Shown here: positions 7,945 through 17,929 of the stretch, piece by piece
Layout: every line of letters begins with the position of its first letter
Position numbering within the stretch: the stretch's first letter is position 1
Assembly (NCBI GenBank): GCA_025054575.1
Contig: JANWZN010000004.1
Span: 1 to 58,342 of the forward strand
Direction of reading: 5' to 3'
Source: Geminicoccaceae bacterium
Lineage (GTDB): Bacteria > Pseudomonadota > Alphaproteobacteria > Geminicoccales > Geminicoccaceae
DNA length: 58,342 nucleotides
Position numbers and translations under genes: made by a program
The notes under the pieces: model-generated
What the model was told of the DNA's origin: nothing
The model's database searches: none
Seen by the model: only the letters and a program-made list of their open reading frames with translations

Positions 7945-9708
7945 CGCGCGCGGCTCGCCGCGCGTCGCTCGGTTCGGCACGGCCGCTTCCCGGCGCCGGC
8001 CCGAGCCTCGGCCGCCTCCGCCAACGGGCCCTCGATCATTTTCCGAGGGATGGGCTCGTCGGGCCGGCCGGCCAGTCGGCTGGCCACCATCGCCGGCACC
8101 TCCAGCATCGGGGCATCCTGACCGGGTTCCACGGCGAGCACCCGGCGACCCTGCGCCAGGAGCCCGTCGCAGGCCGTAGAGATCGGCAAGGCGCCGCGCC
8201 GTCCGGTCGAGGAGGAACGCCGCCGGGCGCGCTGCGAAGGCCGGCTCGTCCCGCTCGCGGAGGGGGCCGGACCCAGCGCCTTCGGCAGCGTGGGCCGCTC
8301 GGCCTCGATCATCGGCTGCAGCCGGGCCTGGAGAACGAGGCTGCGAGAGGTGAGCAGGGCGTCGATCTCCCTCGGGGCTGTCGCCCGGAGGGCCATTAGA
8401 GCCGCCGCGAGGGCGGGCGCCGGCCCGGGCGGCTCGTCCGCCGGCACGACACTGGCATGGCACCCTCGACGGCTCCGGGCGTACCGCGCGACAGCGGGTG
8501 GCCCTGCCCGCGCCGCACGAGGCTGTCGAACTCGGCTGCGGGTTCGATCGGGCCGTCGAGCCGGCTGGGGGGTGTGATGGGCGCGGCTCCGACCAGAAGC
8601 GGCCCCCGAGCAGATCCTCGAACCGGGGCTTCGGCCGCCAGACAAAGGTGCCGCCTGGCGAGGCCGCGCGCTGCGGGGCGGTGGGAAGCGACTCCACGAG
8701 GAGGGTGTGCTCGAGCCGGCGCCGGCCGGCGAGCCGGGGCGGCGCGGGTCGACGGGCACCGACGCGGCGCATAGGACTGCCGCCATGCTGCGCCGCACCT
8801 CGGGACCGTCGATCCGGGAGCAGAGAGGGAGCGCGTCGAGCTCCGCCGCAGCCGGAATGCGCGCACCCGTTTTTCGCGACGGTAGCATCGCCCGGTTGGC
8901 GGATCCCGCGCCCGCCGCAAGCTCTGGCTGCGGGGCGCTCCTTTGCGCTCGCAGCGTGCTTTACGGCCGCTCGGCGGCAGCCGGTCCGGTCGGCTCCACG
9001 GGTGGCGGACCGTCTCCGAGGAAGCATGCCGCACTGCCAGAATCAAGAGGCCGCCAGCACCTTGCAACGCCGGTGACGAACGGGTGAGCCGCGGCTGAGA
9101 GGTGTCGACTTCGCATGGCTTGGGACGAGCAACTGCGGTTCGGTGCTGCGACGGTCCGTTGCGAGGAGGGGTGGGCGCGGGTTTCCGCGCGCGAGCAGCG
9201 AGCAGGGGGCTGCCGGGCGGCACTGACGCGAGCTGGGAACGTGGGCGGGCCGATCCCCTCGGGGGCAAGGCCCTTCGAAACCGCTTACCGGCGTTCCCTT
9301 CGGGCCACGATCCTGGCGGAGCCCGCCGGGAACGGGGCAGATTCCTGCAGGAGCAGGCCCATCCGGGGTGCCTCGGTCCCGTACCCGCCCCGCCGCGGCG
9401 GGCCTATGGTCGGTTCCGCAGGGCACGGCTGCGCAGCTCGACACGCCGGGTCGTAAAGGCCGGATCGGCTTGGCGCTCGGCCGGGATCACGCGAGAAAAG
9501 ACGGCGAGCAAGCGACGGCCGGGATCGATCGGTGGGATGCCCAGGACTTCTTCGGCGCGACGTCGAGCAGCCGGCACAAGGCCGAACCGTCTCGTTGCGA
9601 AGGCTGGCATCGAGGGGGCGGGGTCGCATCATGGAACCCGTGGGTCTCTGGGGCGGGGGCCCGCGGGCGCGGTCCGCTCGGCCCAATGCCCGGGAGTCGT
9701 AGCCGACC
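7945..9708. other. Gene-free, apparently decayed stretch
   Basis: About 1.76 kb with no reading frame that looks like a protein. Translations in all frames are arginine/proline/alanine-rich shadows. On the minus strand short patches look faintly protein-like (for example EIDALLTSRSLVLQARLQPM near 8330-8390, and LAQGRRVLAVEPGQDAP near 8120-8170), but I cannot assign them to a family. Together with the two remnants next to it, this suggests an old deleted or decaying operon. Nothing recognisable is seen from 9028 to 9708. Confidence 0.5.
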
Positions 9709-11877
9709 TCACTCGCCGTAGTAGGCAGCGAGAGCGAGTCGGGTCCGGCGGTTGCCCGAGCGAGCCCAGCGCGCCTCTCGGCGCAGATCGACGCGGTTGA
9801 GGACGGCACCGACCAGCTTGCCCTCGAGCTCCGGGGCTCGGGCGAGGGCCTCGGCGACCAGCCCCCGTGCGGTGGCACCCCAACGCACGACCAGGACCGC
9901 GCGATCGACCGCAGCAGCGATCAGCCGCGGATCGGCGACCGCCAAGAGCGGCGGGGCGTCGACCAGCACGAGCTCGAACCGTTCGCGGGCGGCGGCCAGC
10001 AGTCGTCCGAGCCCGGCCGGACCCAACAGGCGGGTCGGCTGCTCCAGCCGGCGGCTGCCGGGCAGCACGACGAGCCCGGTCGGGCGGTCGACCGCGAGCA
10101 CGGTCTCAAGGCTCTGCTCGCCGCGCAGCACTTCGGCGAGCCCGGCCCGCGGTTCCTGGTCGAGCAGCTCGCCCAGCCGCGGCCGCCGCAGATCGGCGTC
10201 GATCAAGAGCGTGCGCACGCCCTCTCTGGCCGCGAGCCGGGCGAGGCACAGCGCGAGCGTGGTCTTGCCCTCGCCCGGCAAGGAGGAGGTGAGCAGCACG
10301 ACCATGCCTCGCCCGCTTGTACCCCGGGCGAGCAGCCCCGTGAGGATGCAGCGGAGGGCTTCTGTGAAGCGAGCGTTCGGTCGCTCCAGGACCAGTGCCT
10401 CGGGCGAGAGGCCTGCGCGGGCAGACAGTTCCGGCAGGGAGGCGAGCGGTACGAGCCGCAGTTCCTCTTCGAGCTGGTCGGTCGTGCGGAAACCCTTCTC
10501 GGCGGCCTCGGCCACGTACACCGCGACCAGCGCCACCACGAGCGAGACGGCCAAGGATATCGAGAGCGCGAGCTTGGGCCGCGGGAAGAGCGGGCTCGGC
10601 GGCGCCACGGCCTCGGAAATGATCCGCGCGTCCGGGCGCTGGGTCGCCTCGCCCTGTGCCACCCGCTCGAGCTGCGCCAGATAGGTGTCGTAGAGGCGGC
10701 GGCCGACCTCCACCTTCTGTTCGAGCGCCTGCAGCTCCTCTGCCGCCCGATCCCGCTCGCTCGAACGCGCGCGCACCCGCTCGATCTCGCGGGCGATCGT
10801 CTGCTCGCGGGCACGGGCGACCTGCAGCGAGGTCTCCTGCTCGCGCAGCAGACGGGCCTGCTCGGCGCCGATCCGCGCCTCGAGCTCGCTGACCTCGCGT
10901 CGGATGTCGAGGAGTCGCGGATGGCGCTCGCCGTACTGCCCCTTGAGTTCGGCCTCGCGGCGCAGGGTTTGCGCCTTGAGCGCATCCAGGTTCTGCAGGA
11001 GCGTGGAGGAACCGAGCTCCTCGCCCGGTGCTGCGAACTCGCCGCGCCGCACGAGCTCCTTGAGCCGGCCGATCCGCGCCTCCTTGGCCGCGCGATCGAT
11101 CGACGCCTGGACCAGCTCCCGTTCGAGCTCGCGCAGCCGTTCGGCTTCGCGGGCCCTGGCGTCGCGGCTGTCCGGGAAGCGGGCACGCAGCGCCTCGAGG
11201 GCAGCGAGATCGGCTTCGTATTGCGTTTTCGCGGCCTCGAGCCGCTCGGCGAGCCAGCCCGCGCTGCGCTGCGCCGCCTCGGCTTTGGAGGCGAGCTGGC
11301 CGAGCAGGTAGTGCTCGGCAACGGCATTGGCGATTCGCGCCGCCTTCTCGGGATCGCCGGCTCGGAAGCGAACGGCGATGACGTAGGTCCGCCCCTCGCG
11401 CGAGACCAACAGCCGCTCCGAGAACCGATCGACGAGGGGTGCGGTGGGGTCCTCCTCCGGGCTTTCGCTGCCGGGCCCGGCATCGGCCGCGGCGGCGCCC
11501 GCGAGCCGGCGGCCGAGCTCCACCAGAAGCGTTCTCGGCGACGGCAGGGGTCGGTGGAATTCGGGATCGTTGGCGAGACCCAGATTGACCACGACCTCGC
11601 GCGCGAGCGACCGCGAGAGCAGGATCTGCACTTGGCTGTCGACCATCGCGCCGTCGAGCGCACCGAGGCCGAGCGCCGAGGGTTCACCGGCCCGGCCTCG
11701 CTCCGGATCGATCAGCAAAAGGGCCCGGGCCTCGTAGATCTTCGGCAACAGGCCGACGACGCTCGTCGTCAGCCCGCAGCCGACGATCACGATCACGGCC
11801 ACCAGCCCCTTGCGCCGCCACAATACGGCCAAGAGGTCGAGAAGCCCGATTTCGCGGCTGGTCGAGGAACGGCTCAC
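9709..11877 (-). CDS. Exopolysaccharide chain-length regulator with BY-kinase domain (ExoP/GumC/Wzc type)
   Basis: This 722-residue inner-membrane protein controls polymerisation and export of a surface polysaccharide. An N-terminal Wzz domain follows a first membrane helix (LVAVIVIVGCGLTTSVVG, about 28-46), then a long coiled coil (about 200-400) and a second helix near 435-455. The cytoplasmic kinase domain has Walker A SLPGEGKTTLALCLAR near 535, Walker A' LLIDADLRRP and Walker B LVLVDAPPLL. The C-terminus has only a YY pair rather than the long tyrosine cluster of Wzc, so autophosphorylation capacity may be limited. GTG 11877 overlaps the stop of the preceding small gene (GTGA), implying coupled translation. 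Confidence 0.9.
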   Translation of the reverse strand: MSRSSTSREIGLLDLLAVLWRRKGLVAVIVIVGCGLTTSVVGLLPKIYEARALLLIDPERGRAGEPSALGLGALDGAMVDSQVQILLSRSLAREVVVNLGLANDPEFHRPLPSPRTLLVELGRRLAGAAAADAGPGSESPEEDPTAPLVDRFSERLLVSREGRTYVIAVRFRAGDPEKAARIANAVAEHYLLGQLASKAEAAQRSAGWLAERLEAAKTQYEADLAALEALRARFPDSRDARAREAERLRELERELVQASIDRAAKEARIGRLKELVRRGEFAAPGEELGSSTLLQNLDALKAQTLRREAELKGQYGERHPRLLDIRREVSELEARIGAEQARLLREQETSLQVARAREQTIAREIERVRARSSERDRAAEELQALEQKVEVGRRLYDTYLAQLERVAQGEATQRPDARIISEAVAPPSPLFPRPKLALSISLAVSLVVALVAVYVAEAAEKGFRTTDQLEEELRLVPLASLPELSARAGLSPEALVLERPNARFTEALRCILTGLLARGTSGRGMVVLLTSSLPGEGKTTLALCLARLAAREGVRTLLIDADLRRPRLGELLDQEPRAGLAEVLRGEQSLETVLAVDRPTGLVVLPGSRRLEQPTRLLGPAGLGRLLAAARERFELVLVDAPPLLAVADPRLIAAAVDRAVLVVRWGATARGLVAEALARAPELEGKLVGAVLNRVDLRREARWARSGNRRTRLALAAYYGE

Positions 11878-12224
11878 GGCAGCGGCAGCCTCGGTCGCGG
11901 CAGGCCCGAGCCGAGCTCGTCGAGCTCGAGCCCCGGCGCCAGCCAGTCGAGCGCGAACAGCGGGTTGCCACCCAAGAGCGTGATCCGCAGCCGCTCGGCG
12001 GTCGTCAGCGGCGCGCTGGAACCCTGCGGCGGATCGCGCGCCGCGTGGGCGCCGACGGGGGTCGTCGTCGGTAAGGCGCGGGCGGCCGATGCGGCCGGCG
12101 GCGGAACGGCTGTCAGGGCGCCGTCGCTCGCTGCCCGAGCTGCTGCGAGCCCGAAGAGCGGGCCGTGCAGGACCAGGGCCAGGGTCGCGCAGCGGTAACG
12201 AGCGGCAGGTGGGCGAGCCGGCAT
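11874..12224 (-). CDS. Small secreted or lipid-anchored hypothetical protein coupled to the ExoP-like gene
   Basis: A 116-residue product I do not recognise. It begins MPARPPAARYRCATLALVLH and a short hydrophobic stretch follows (LALVLHGPLFGLAAARA), compatible with a signal peptide. An alanine/proline-rich linker (about 38-72) comes next, then a short ordered-looking C-terminus with LRITLLGGNPLFALDWL. Its stop is shared with the GTG of the exopolysaccharide kinase gene. A sigma-70-like promoter lies 31-60 bases upstream. The position suggests a role in polysaccharide export, but that is inference. Confidence 0.6.
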   Translation of the reverse strand: MPARPPAARYRCATLALVLHGPLFGLAAARAASDGALTAVPPPAASAARALPTTTPVGAHAARDPPQGSSAPLTTAERLRITLLGGNPLFALDWLAPGLELDELGSGLPRPRLPLP

Positions 12225-12254
12225 GACCTCGACCAAGGGTAGACGTTCGGCAAC

Positions 12255-12284
12255 GGTATACTCGAAAAGTTGAGAAAGTCTCAA
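12255..12284 (-). promoter_or_regulatory. Predicted sigma-70 promoter for the exopolysaccharide genes
   Basis: On the minus strand a TTGAGA (12284-12279) and a TATACC (12260-12255) are separated by 18 bases. It lies just upstream of the 116-residue protein gene and overlaps the end of comEC. The short AT-rich patch stands out in this GC-rich DNA. Confidence 0.5.
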
Positions 12285-12285
12285 C
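12269..12285. promoter_or_regulatory. Perfect palindrome over the -35 box (candidate operator)
   Basis: GTTGAGA and TCTCAAC form seven-base arms around a three-base centre. The palindrome covers the predicted -35 hexamer and the comEC stop codon, so a dimeric regulator could bind here and control the exopolysaccharide genes. As RNA on the minus strand it would also be a short stem followed by TTTT, so it may double as a weak comEC terminator. Confidence 0.45.
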
Positions 12286-14425
12286 GGTCGCGAGAATTCT
12301 CGGCCCTCCCGGCCGGGCGCGCCCACGGCCACGCTCCTCGTTCGCCTGTGACCGTGCGCCGCACGAGTGTGCCGTTCGGCCCGATCCAAACGGCCAAACC
12401 GCCGCTCAGGGCGAGGGCACGCGGCCCGACGAGCTCCGCGGGCCCGGAAGGGCACCGTTCCGGTCCGACCCTCGCGATCACCAAGCCTGGCTCGCGGCAG
12501 GCCTGCAAAAGAGCGTCGAGCCGTCGCGCGAGGACGATCGGTCGGTCGTCGTGAGGGAGCCGGCACCCGGCGCGGTCGCAACGGAGCCGATCCCGCCCGC
12601 CATCCTCGGCCCCGGGACCGCCGAGCGCGCGGGCGAGCGCCGCCTCGGTCGGCTCGTCCTCCTCGAAGGCGAGGATCGACGCACCGGCGGAACCGGTCGT
12701 CGCGATCTGGGCGAGCCAGGGAGTGACGACCAGATCGGGTGGACGGTGGCGTGCCACCAGGACCAGGGCGAGCACGATCGGGACCAGCCCGAGGAGCCGC
12801 CAGGGCCGGCGCCAGAGCGCGAGCCACAGACCCCCGCCCCACAGCAAGGGCAGAACTGCTTCGGGCCAAGCCGGCACGGCGAGCGCGGCGCCGGGCAGCC
12901 GGGCGGCGGTGTGGGCGATCGCGAGCAGGAGGTCGATGCCGGCGCCCATCAGCCGGATCGGCGGACCGTCGAGGCCGAGCGGCATCGCCATGAGGCCGAG
13001 GAGTCCGGCCGGCATGATCCAGAAGGTGGTGAGCGGAACCGCGAGGAGGTTGGCGAGCACGCCATAGGTCGGCACCGTCTGGAAATGGAAGGCGGCGAGC
13101 GGCGTGGTGGCGAGGCTCGCGACCAGCGTGGTCGCGGCCACGCCCAGAAGATAACGGGCGAGCCGGCCGAGGAGGCCCAGCTCGCTCGTTCGCGCGCCTC
13201 GGCCGATCCGCTCCCAGACGGCGATCAGGGCGAGGACGGCAGCGAAGGAAAGCTGGAACGAGGCGCCGAGCACGGCCTCGGGGCGAACGAGCAGGACGAG
13301 GGTCGCGGCACAAGCGAGCAGGCGCAGCGAGAGCGGGTCCCGGCCGGCGAGGATCGCGAGGAGTGCGGCTGCGACCATGAGGAAGGCGCGCTGGGTCGGG
13401 ATCGTGCCACCGGACAGCGCCAGGTAGAACGCGGCGGCGAGCAGGGCGAGCAGGGCCGCGGGTTTCTTGACGGCGACCCGCAAGGCCAAGGCGGGGACCA
13501 GGGCCAGTCCCCAACGGGCGAGAAGGAAGACGGTGCCCGCCACGAGCGTCATGTGCAAACCGGAAATCGCCAAGAGATGGGCCAGCCCCGAGCGCTGGAA
13601 GTCGCGCCAGATGGCGTCGTCGATGCCGCCGCGCAGCCCGGTCAGGAGCGCTGCCGCGATCGCGCCGTCGGTCCCTGGCAGCACCTCGACCAGGCGTTGC
13701 GTCACCGCGACGCGCAGCGCCGCCGCCGCGAGCTCCGAGCCGGGCTCGGCCGGCTCGAGCAGCTGCGGTCGAGCGAGCGCCCAGCCGACCGCGCCCAGCC
13801 GTTCGAACCAGGCCTGCCTGGCGAAGTCGAACCCGCCCGGTACGACGGGACCGCGCGGCGGCTGGAGCATGGCGCGCAGGCGCAGGCGCATGCCGACCTC
13901 GAGGCCGTCGCCGCCGCTCCGCAGCGTCACCCGGATCCGCTCCGGAATCGTCTCGGGGTCGAGCCGATCGATCGAGAGTTGGTCGAGCAGAAGCCGAACA
14001 CCGCCCTCGGTGCGCGGCGCGATCTCCACGATCCGGCCCTCGACCGTATAGGCGCCGGCGCGCTCCAGCACCGGGGCGGCGACCGTCTCGAGCCGCAGCC
14101 CGATCGCGGCGACGCCGACCGCGATTGCGGCGAGGGCCGCGAGTACGAGACCGACCAGGGGGCGAACGCGCGCCTGGCCGGCGGCCAGAGCCGCCAGCAG
14201 CGGCACGAGCAGGCCGCCTGCGATCCAGACCGCGCGCGGTGGCGGTCCACCGAGCGAAAGGAACCCGACGATCCCGACCGCGACCGCCACCGGCAGCCAG
14301 AGGAACCAGCGATCGGCTTCGGCCAACAAGGCACGGCCGACCGCGGCGGCTGCGCTTACGAGCGGTCGAAGGGGCGCCGCGTCCGGCGGCGGGTGCGTAC
14401 GGTCGGAGCGGGCGGTGGCGTGCAA
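12281..14425 (-). CDS. comEC: ComEC/Rec2 family DNA-uptake channel protein
   Basis: This inner-membrane protein carries single-stranded DNA across the cytoplasmic membrane in natural transformation. The 714-residue sequence has N-terminal membrane helices and the OB-like DUF4131 domain (about 40-210), then the competence domain with HLLAISGLHMTLVAG near 288 and SGGTIPTQRAFLM near 343, and many further helices to about 570. The final 140 residues lack the HxHxDH signature of the metallo-beta-lactamase domain of Gram-positive ComEC, as is usual in alphaproteobacteria. It is divergent from gltX, a typical alphaproteobacterial arrangement. Confidence 0.9.
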   Translation of the reverse strand: MHATARSDRTHPPPDAAPLRPLVSAAAAVGRALLAEADRWFLWLPVAVAVGIVGFLSLGGPPPRAVWIAGGLLVPLLAALAAGQARVRPLVGLVLAALAAIAVGVAAIGLRLETVAAPVLERAGAYTVEGRIVEIAPRTEGGVRLLLDQLSIDRLDPETIPERIRVTLRSGGDGLEVGMRLRLRAMLQPPRGPVVPGGFDFARQAWFERLGAVGWALARPQLLEPAEPGSELAAAALRVAVTQRLVEVLPGTDGAIAAALLTGLRGGIDDAIWRDFQRSGLAHLLAISGLHMTLVAGTVFLLARWGLALVPALALRVAVKKPAALLALLAAAFYLALSGGTIPTQRAFLMVAAALLAILAGRDPLSLRLLACAATLVLLVRPEAVLGASFQLSFAAVLALIAVWERIGRGARTSELGLLGRLARYLLGVAATTLVASLATTPLAAFHFQTVPTYGVLANLLAVPLTTFWIMPAGLLGLMAMPLGLDGPPIRLMGAGIDLLLAIAHTAARLPGAALAVPAWPEAVLPLLWGGGLWLALWRRPWRLLGLVPIVLALVLVARHRPPDLVVTPWLAQIATTGSAGASILAFEEDEPTEAALARALGGPGAEDGGRDRLRCDRAGCRLPHDDRPIVLARRLDALLQACREPGLVIARVGPERCPSGPAELVGPRALALSGGLAVWIGPNGTLVRRTVTGERGAWPWARPAGRAENSRDR

Positions 14426-14466
14426 GCGACCCCCGGGCCGTGCTAGAGGCCAGCCACCGCACTGTC

Positions 14467-14486
14467 ACCCGAGCCGCCGGGTTTTT
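14467..14486 (+). promoter_or_regulatory. Terminator-like hairpin immediately before gltX
   Basis: Five-base arms ACCCG and CGGGT around a six-base loop run into five T residues and end five bases before the gltX ATG. It sits where a Shine-Dalgarno sequence would be expected, and none is visible. It could act as an attenuator or simply be a leader stem; the stem is short. Confidence 0.3.
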
Positions 14487-14491
14487 CAACC

Positions 14492-15919
14492 ATGAGTGTT
14501 GTCGTTCGGTTCGCGCCCTCACCCACGGGCTATTTGCACATCGGCGGGGCGCGGACCGCGCTGTTCAATTGGCTGTTCGCCCGCCACCACCGGGGCAAAT
14601 ATCTGCTGCGGATCGAGGACACCGACCGCGCCCGCTCGACCAAAGAGGCGATCGAGGCGATCCTCGACGGGCTCCACTGGCTGGGGCTCGACCCCGACGA
14701 ACCGCCGATTTTCCAGTCGACCCGGTTCGACCGCCATCGCGAGGTGGCGCTGCGACTGTTGGCCGAGGGCAAGGCCTATCGCTGCTGGGCGACGCCCGAG
14801 GAGCTCGAGGCGATGCGCGAGCGGGCGCGGGCCGAGGGCCGGCCGATGCGCTACGACGGCCGCTGGCGCGACCGCGATCCGGCCGAGGCGCCGCCCGGGG
14901 TTCCGCCCGTGATCCGGCTCAAAGCCCCGCTCGAAGGCGAGACGGTGATCGACGACCTCGTCCAGGGCACGATCCGGGTCGCCAACGAGCAGCTCGACGA
15001 CATGGTCCTGCTGCGCTCGGACGGCACGCCCACCTACATGCTCTCCGTCGTGGTCGACGATATCGACATGGGGATCACCCACGTCATCCGCGGCCACGAC
15101 CATCTGACCAACACTTTCCGCCAGAAGCAGCTCTACGACGCGATCGGCGCGCCTTGCCCGGCCTTCGCCCACATCCCGCTCATCCACGGTCCCGATGGCG
15201 CCAAGCTCTCGAAGCGGCACGGCGCCCTCTCGGTCACCGAATATCGCGAGATGGGATTTCTCCCCGAGGCCATGCGCTGCTACCTGCTGCGGCTCGGCTG
15301 GGCGCACGGTGACAAGGAGCTGTTGAGCGACGAGGAGGCGATCGCACTCTTCGATCTCTCCGGGGTCGGTCGCTCGCCGGCCCGCTTCGACATGGCCAAG
15401 CTCTTGAACGTGAACGCGCATTTCCTGCGGCTGCGGGGCGATGCCGAGCTCGTCGAGCTCCTGCGCCCGTTCCTCGCCAAAGAAGGGCTCGTGGCCGAAG
15501 GGGAGGGGGCTCGACGGCTGCTCGCCGGCATGGCGGGGCTCAAGGCGCGCGCTCGGACCCTGGTCGAGCTCGCCCGTGCCGCCGGCTTCTATCTGCGACC
15601 GCGCCCGTTGCCGATCCGGCCCGAGGCCGCCGCGCGTCTCGATCCGAGGGCGCGCGAGGCGCTCGCGGCCCTGAAGCCGGTCTTGGCCGGCGAGGAGCGC
15701 TGGGAGGAAGCCGCGCTCGAAGCCGCCTGTCGGAACTTCGCCGAGACACACGGGCTCAAGTTCGCCGACCTCGCCCAGGCTTTGCGCGTGGCGCTCACGG
15801 GCTCGACCGTGTCCCCGGGCCTCTTCGAGGTCATGGTCGTGCTCGGGCGCGAGGAGACGCTCGCACGGATCGACGACGCTGCCACGGGTCGCAACCCGGT
15901 CCTCGCGCCTGCGAATTGA
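14492..15919 (+). CDS. gltX: Glutamate--tRNA ligase
   Basis: This enzyme charges tRNA-Glu with glutamate for translation and tetrapyrrole synthesis. The 475-residue class I synthetase has the HIGH motif as [14 protein letters not shown] (about 14-27), the RIEDTDRAR segment, the [18 protein letters not shown] block, and the KMSKS-type loop KLSKRHG near residue 243. The C-terminal anticodon-binding region is complete. The start is the first ATG ([18 protein letters not shown]). No clear Shine-Dalgarno is present. It lies between comEC (divergent) and gltA (same strand). Confidence 0.97.
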   Translation: MSVVVRFAPSPTGYLHIGGARTALFNWLFARHHRGKYLLRIEDTDRARSTKEAIEAILDGLHWLGLDPDEPPIFQSTRFDRHREVALRLLAEGKAYRCWATPEELEAMRERARAEGRPMRYDGRWRDRDPAEAPPGVPPVIRLKAPLEGETVIDDLVQGTIRVANEQLDDMVLLRSDGTPTYMLSVVVDDIDMGITHVIRGHDHLTNTFRQKQLYDAIGAPCPAFAHIPLIHGPDGAKLSKRHGALSVTEYREMGFLPEAMRCYLLRLGWAHGDKELLSDEEAIALFDLSGVGRSPARFDMAKLLNVNAHFLRLRGDAELVELLRPFLAKEGLVAEGEGARRLLAGMAGLKARARTLVELARAAGFYLRPRPLPIRPEAAARLDPRAREALAALKPVLAGEERWEEAALEAACRNFAETHGLKFADLAQALRVALTGSTVSPGLFEVMVVLGREETLARIDDAATGRNPVLAPAN

Positions 15920-15920
15920 A

Positions 15921-15936
15921 GGCCCGGCAACGGGCT
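15921..15936 (+). terminator. Hairpin after gltX
   Basis: Six-base arms GGCCCG and CGGGCT close a GNRA-type GCAA tetraloop one base after the gltX stop. There is no T-run, so it may be a factor-dependent terminator or a 3'-end stabilising stem. Confidence 0.4.
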
Positions 15937-16007
15937 GCTAGCCTTCGCGCCGATCCGTGCTGCAGGTGCGAACGGCGCGGCCCGACCGGAAATCAGGAGG
16001 GTAGGCC

Positions 16008-17315
16008 ATGAGCGATCCCACGAGGCCGGCCATCGCGCGGGTTTCGGTTGGTGGCGGTGAGCCGGTCGAACTGCCGATTCTCGCGGGCACGATGGGCCCG
16101 AGCGTGCTCGATGTGCGCAAGCTCTACGCCACCACCGGCCTGTTCACGTACGATCCGGGCTACACGTCGACCGCGAGTTGCGAATCCAAGATCACCTATA
16201 TCGACGGCGACAACGGCATCCTGCTGCACCGCGGCTACCGCATCGAAGACCTGGCGTCCCGCTGCACCTACCTCGAGGTTTGCTACCTTCTTCTCCACGG
16301 CGAGCTGCCGACCCGTGCGCAGCTGCAAGAGTTCGTGCACAACATCACTTACCACACCATGGTGCACGAGCAGATCAGCTACCTGTTCCGTGGCTTCCGC
16401 CGCGACTCCCACCCGATGGCGGTGATGATCGGGGTGGTGGGCGCGCTCTCGGCGTTCTACTACGAGGACCTCGACGTCGACGATCCGAACAAGCGGATGA
16501 TCGTCACGCATCGGCTGATCGCGAAGGTGCCGACGATTGCCGCGATGGCATACAAGTACTCGATCGGCCAGCCTTTCGTCTACCCACGCAACGATCTCGA
16601 TTACTCCTCGAATTTCCTGCACATGATGTTCGCGGTGCCGTGCGAGCCGTACAAGCTCAATCCGGTGATGGCGCGCGCGCTCGACAAGATCTTCATCCTA
16701 CACGCCGATCACGAGCAGAACGCCTCGACCTCGACGGTTCGGCTGGTAGGCTCGACCGGGGCCAGTCCCTATGCCGCGATCGCCGCCGGGATCGCGGCCC
16801 TGTGGGGACCGGCGCACGGTGGTGCCAACGAGGCCGTGCTCGGCATGCTCCGGCAGATCGGCTCGGTCGCGAACATCAAGTCCTTCCTCGAAAAGGTGAA
16901 GGACAAAGATTCGCAGATGCGGCTGATGGGCTTCGGCCATCGCGTCTACAAGAACTACGATCCGCGTGCCGCCGTCCTCAAGAAGAGCGCCGACGAGGTG
17001 CTTGCCGAGCTCGGCAAACGGAACAATCCTCTCTTGGAGATTGCCAAAGAGCTCGAGAAGATCGCGCTCGAGGACGAGTATTTTGTCAAACGCAAGCTAT
17101 TTCCCAACGTGGACTTTTATTCCGGTATCATCCTCGAGGCGATGGGCATTCCGACTCGGATGTTCACTGCGATCTTCGCACTCGCCCGCACCGTGGGCTG
17201 GATCGCCCAGTGGAACGAGATGATCGAGGACCCGCAGCAGAAGATCGGCCGGCCCCGGCAGCTCTATACCGGTCCGGTCGAGCGCCCGTTCGTGCCGATC
17301 GAGGCGCGCGGCTGA
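16008..17315 (+). CDS. gltA: Citrate synthase (type II, hexameric form)
   Basis: Condenses acetyl-CoA and oxaloacetate at the entry to the TCA cycle. The 435-residue protein shows an N-terminal region ending [34 protein letters not shown], the active-site histidines in [12 protein letters not shown] and [15 protein letters not shown], and the final [13 protein letters not shown] block. ATG 16008 has a strong AGGAGGG Shine-Dalgarno 7 bases upstream. In related genomes the lpx genes lie on its far side; here fabZ begins only 45 bases past the gltA stop, tail-to-tail. Confidence 0.97.
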   Translation: MSDPTRPAIARVSVGGGEPVELPILAGTMGPSVLDVRKLYATTGLFTYDPGYTSTASCESKITYIDGDNGILLHRGYRIEDLASRCTYLEVCYLLLHGELPTRAQLQEFVHNITYHTMVHEQISYLFRGFRRDSHPMAVMIGVVGALSAFYYEDLDVDDPNKRMIVTHRLIAKVPTIAAMAYKYSIGQPFVYPRNDLDYSSNFLHMMFAVPCEPYKLNPVMARALDKIFILHADHEQNASTSTVRLVGSTGASPYAAIAAGIAALWGPAHGGANEAVLGMLRQIGSVANIKSFLEKVKDKDSQMRLMGFGHRVYKNYDPRAAVLKKSADEVLAELGKRNNPLLEIAKELEKIALEDEYFVKRKLFPNVDFYSGIILEAMGIPTRMFTAIFALARTVGWIAQWNEMIEDPQQKIGRPRQLYTGPVERPFVPIEARG

Positions 17316-17360
17316 GCCGGGCGCGGCCGAACGGGCCTGCTCGCGGATCCCGCGCGCGCT

Positions 17361-17846
17361 TCAGCCCGCGGCGCGCTGCGCCATGACCTTGGCGCTGAAG
17401 CCGCACTCGGTGGCGAGCTCGCCCGCGACCCGGGCGCGGCCCTGATATTTCCAGATGCCGAGCCGCTGGCGGACGAGCTCGACCTCGAGTGCCAGCGTGT
17501 CGCCCGGGCGCACCGGCCGGCGGAAGCGGGCCTCCTCGACGGTGGTGAAGTATACCATGGTGCCCTGGGCGTCCGGGCCGAGGCTCGCGACGGTCAGCAC
17601 CGCTGCGGCCTGCGCCAGCGCCTCGACGATCAAGACGCCGGGCATGATCGGATCGGTCGGGAAGTGCCCGGGGAAGAAGGGCTCGTTGAAGGTCACGTTC
17701 TTGATGCCGACCGCGCGCTTGAAGGCCTCGATCTCGGTCAACCGATCGACCAGCAGCATCGGATAACGGTGCGGGATCGCCCGCATGATGCCGAGATGAT
17801 CGATGTCCGGCAGCCGCGTTCCGACCGCGATGCCTTCGTTGCTCAT
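17361..17846 (-). CDS. fabZ: 3-hydroxyacyl-[ACP] dehydratase
   Basis: Dehydrates 3-hydroxyacyl-ACP in fatty-acid elongation. The 161-residue hot-dog-fold protein has [16 protein letters not shown] near 20-35, the catalytic His in [10 protein letters not shown] and the catalytic Glu in [13 protein letters not shown] prefer ATG 17846, preceded by AGAGGGGGA, over a GTG at 17933 that overlaps the skp stop, because the extra 29 residues would be a low-complexity extension unlike the family. In most alphaproteobacteria lpxD lies upstream and lpxA downstream of fabZ; neither is present here. Confidence 0.95.
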   Translation of the reverse strand: MSNEGIAVGTRLPDIDHLGIMRAIPHRYPMLLVDRLTEIEAFKRAVGIKNVTFNEPFFPGHFPTDPIMPGVLIVEALAQAAAVLTVASLGPDAQGTMVYFTTVEEARFRRPVRPGDTLALEVELVRQRLGIWKYQGRARVAGELATECGFSAKVMAQRAAG

Positions 17847-17929
17847 GGCACGACGTCCCCCTCTAGCCTCGTTGGGCAGGAAAACCGATCCCCGGGGCGC
17901 GGCGAACGGCCGGCCCGGCTCGGTGCGGC

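Noticed and set aside
6907-9027. A single intact 706-residue minus-strand protein
   Set aside because: It mixes pieces of two unrelated families whose active sites are lost; better explained as decayed genes with an accidentally open frame.
12551-14446. A 631-residue plus-strand open frame opposite comEC
   Set aside because: Its sequence is charged low-complexity shadow of a strongly recognised ComEC gene.
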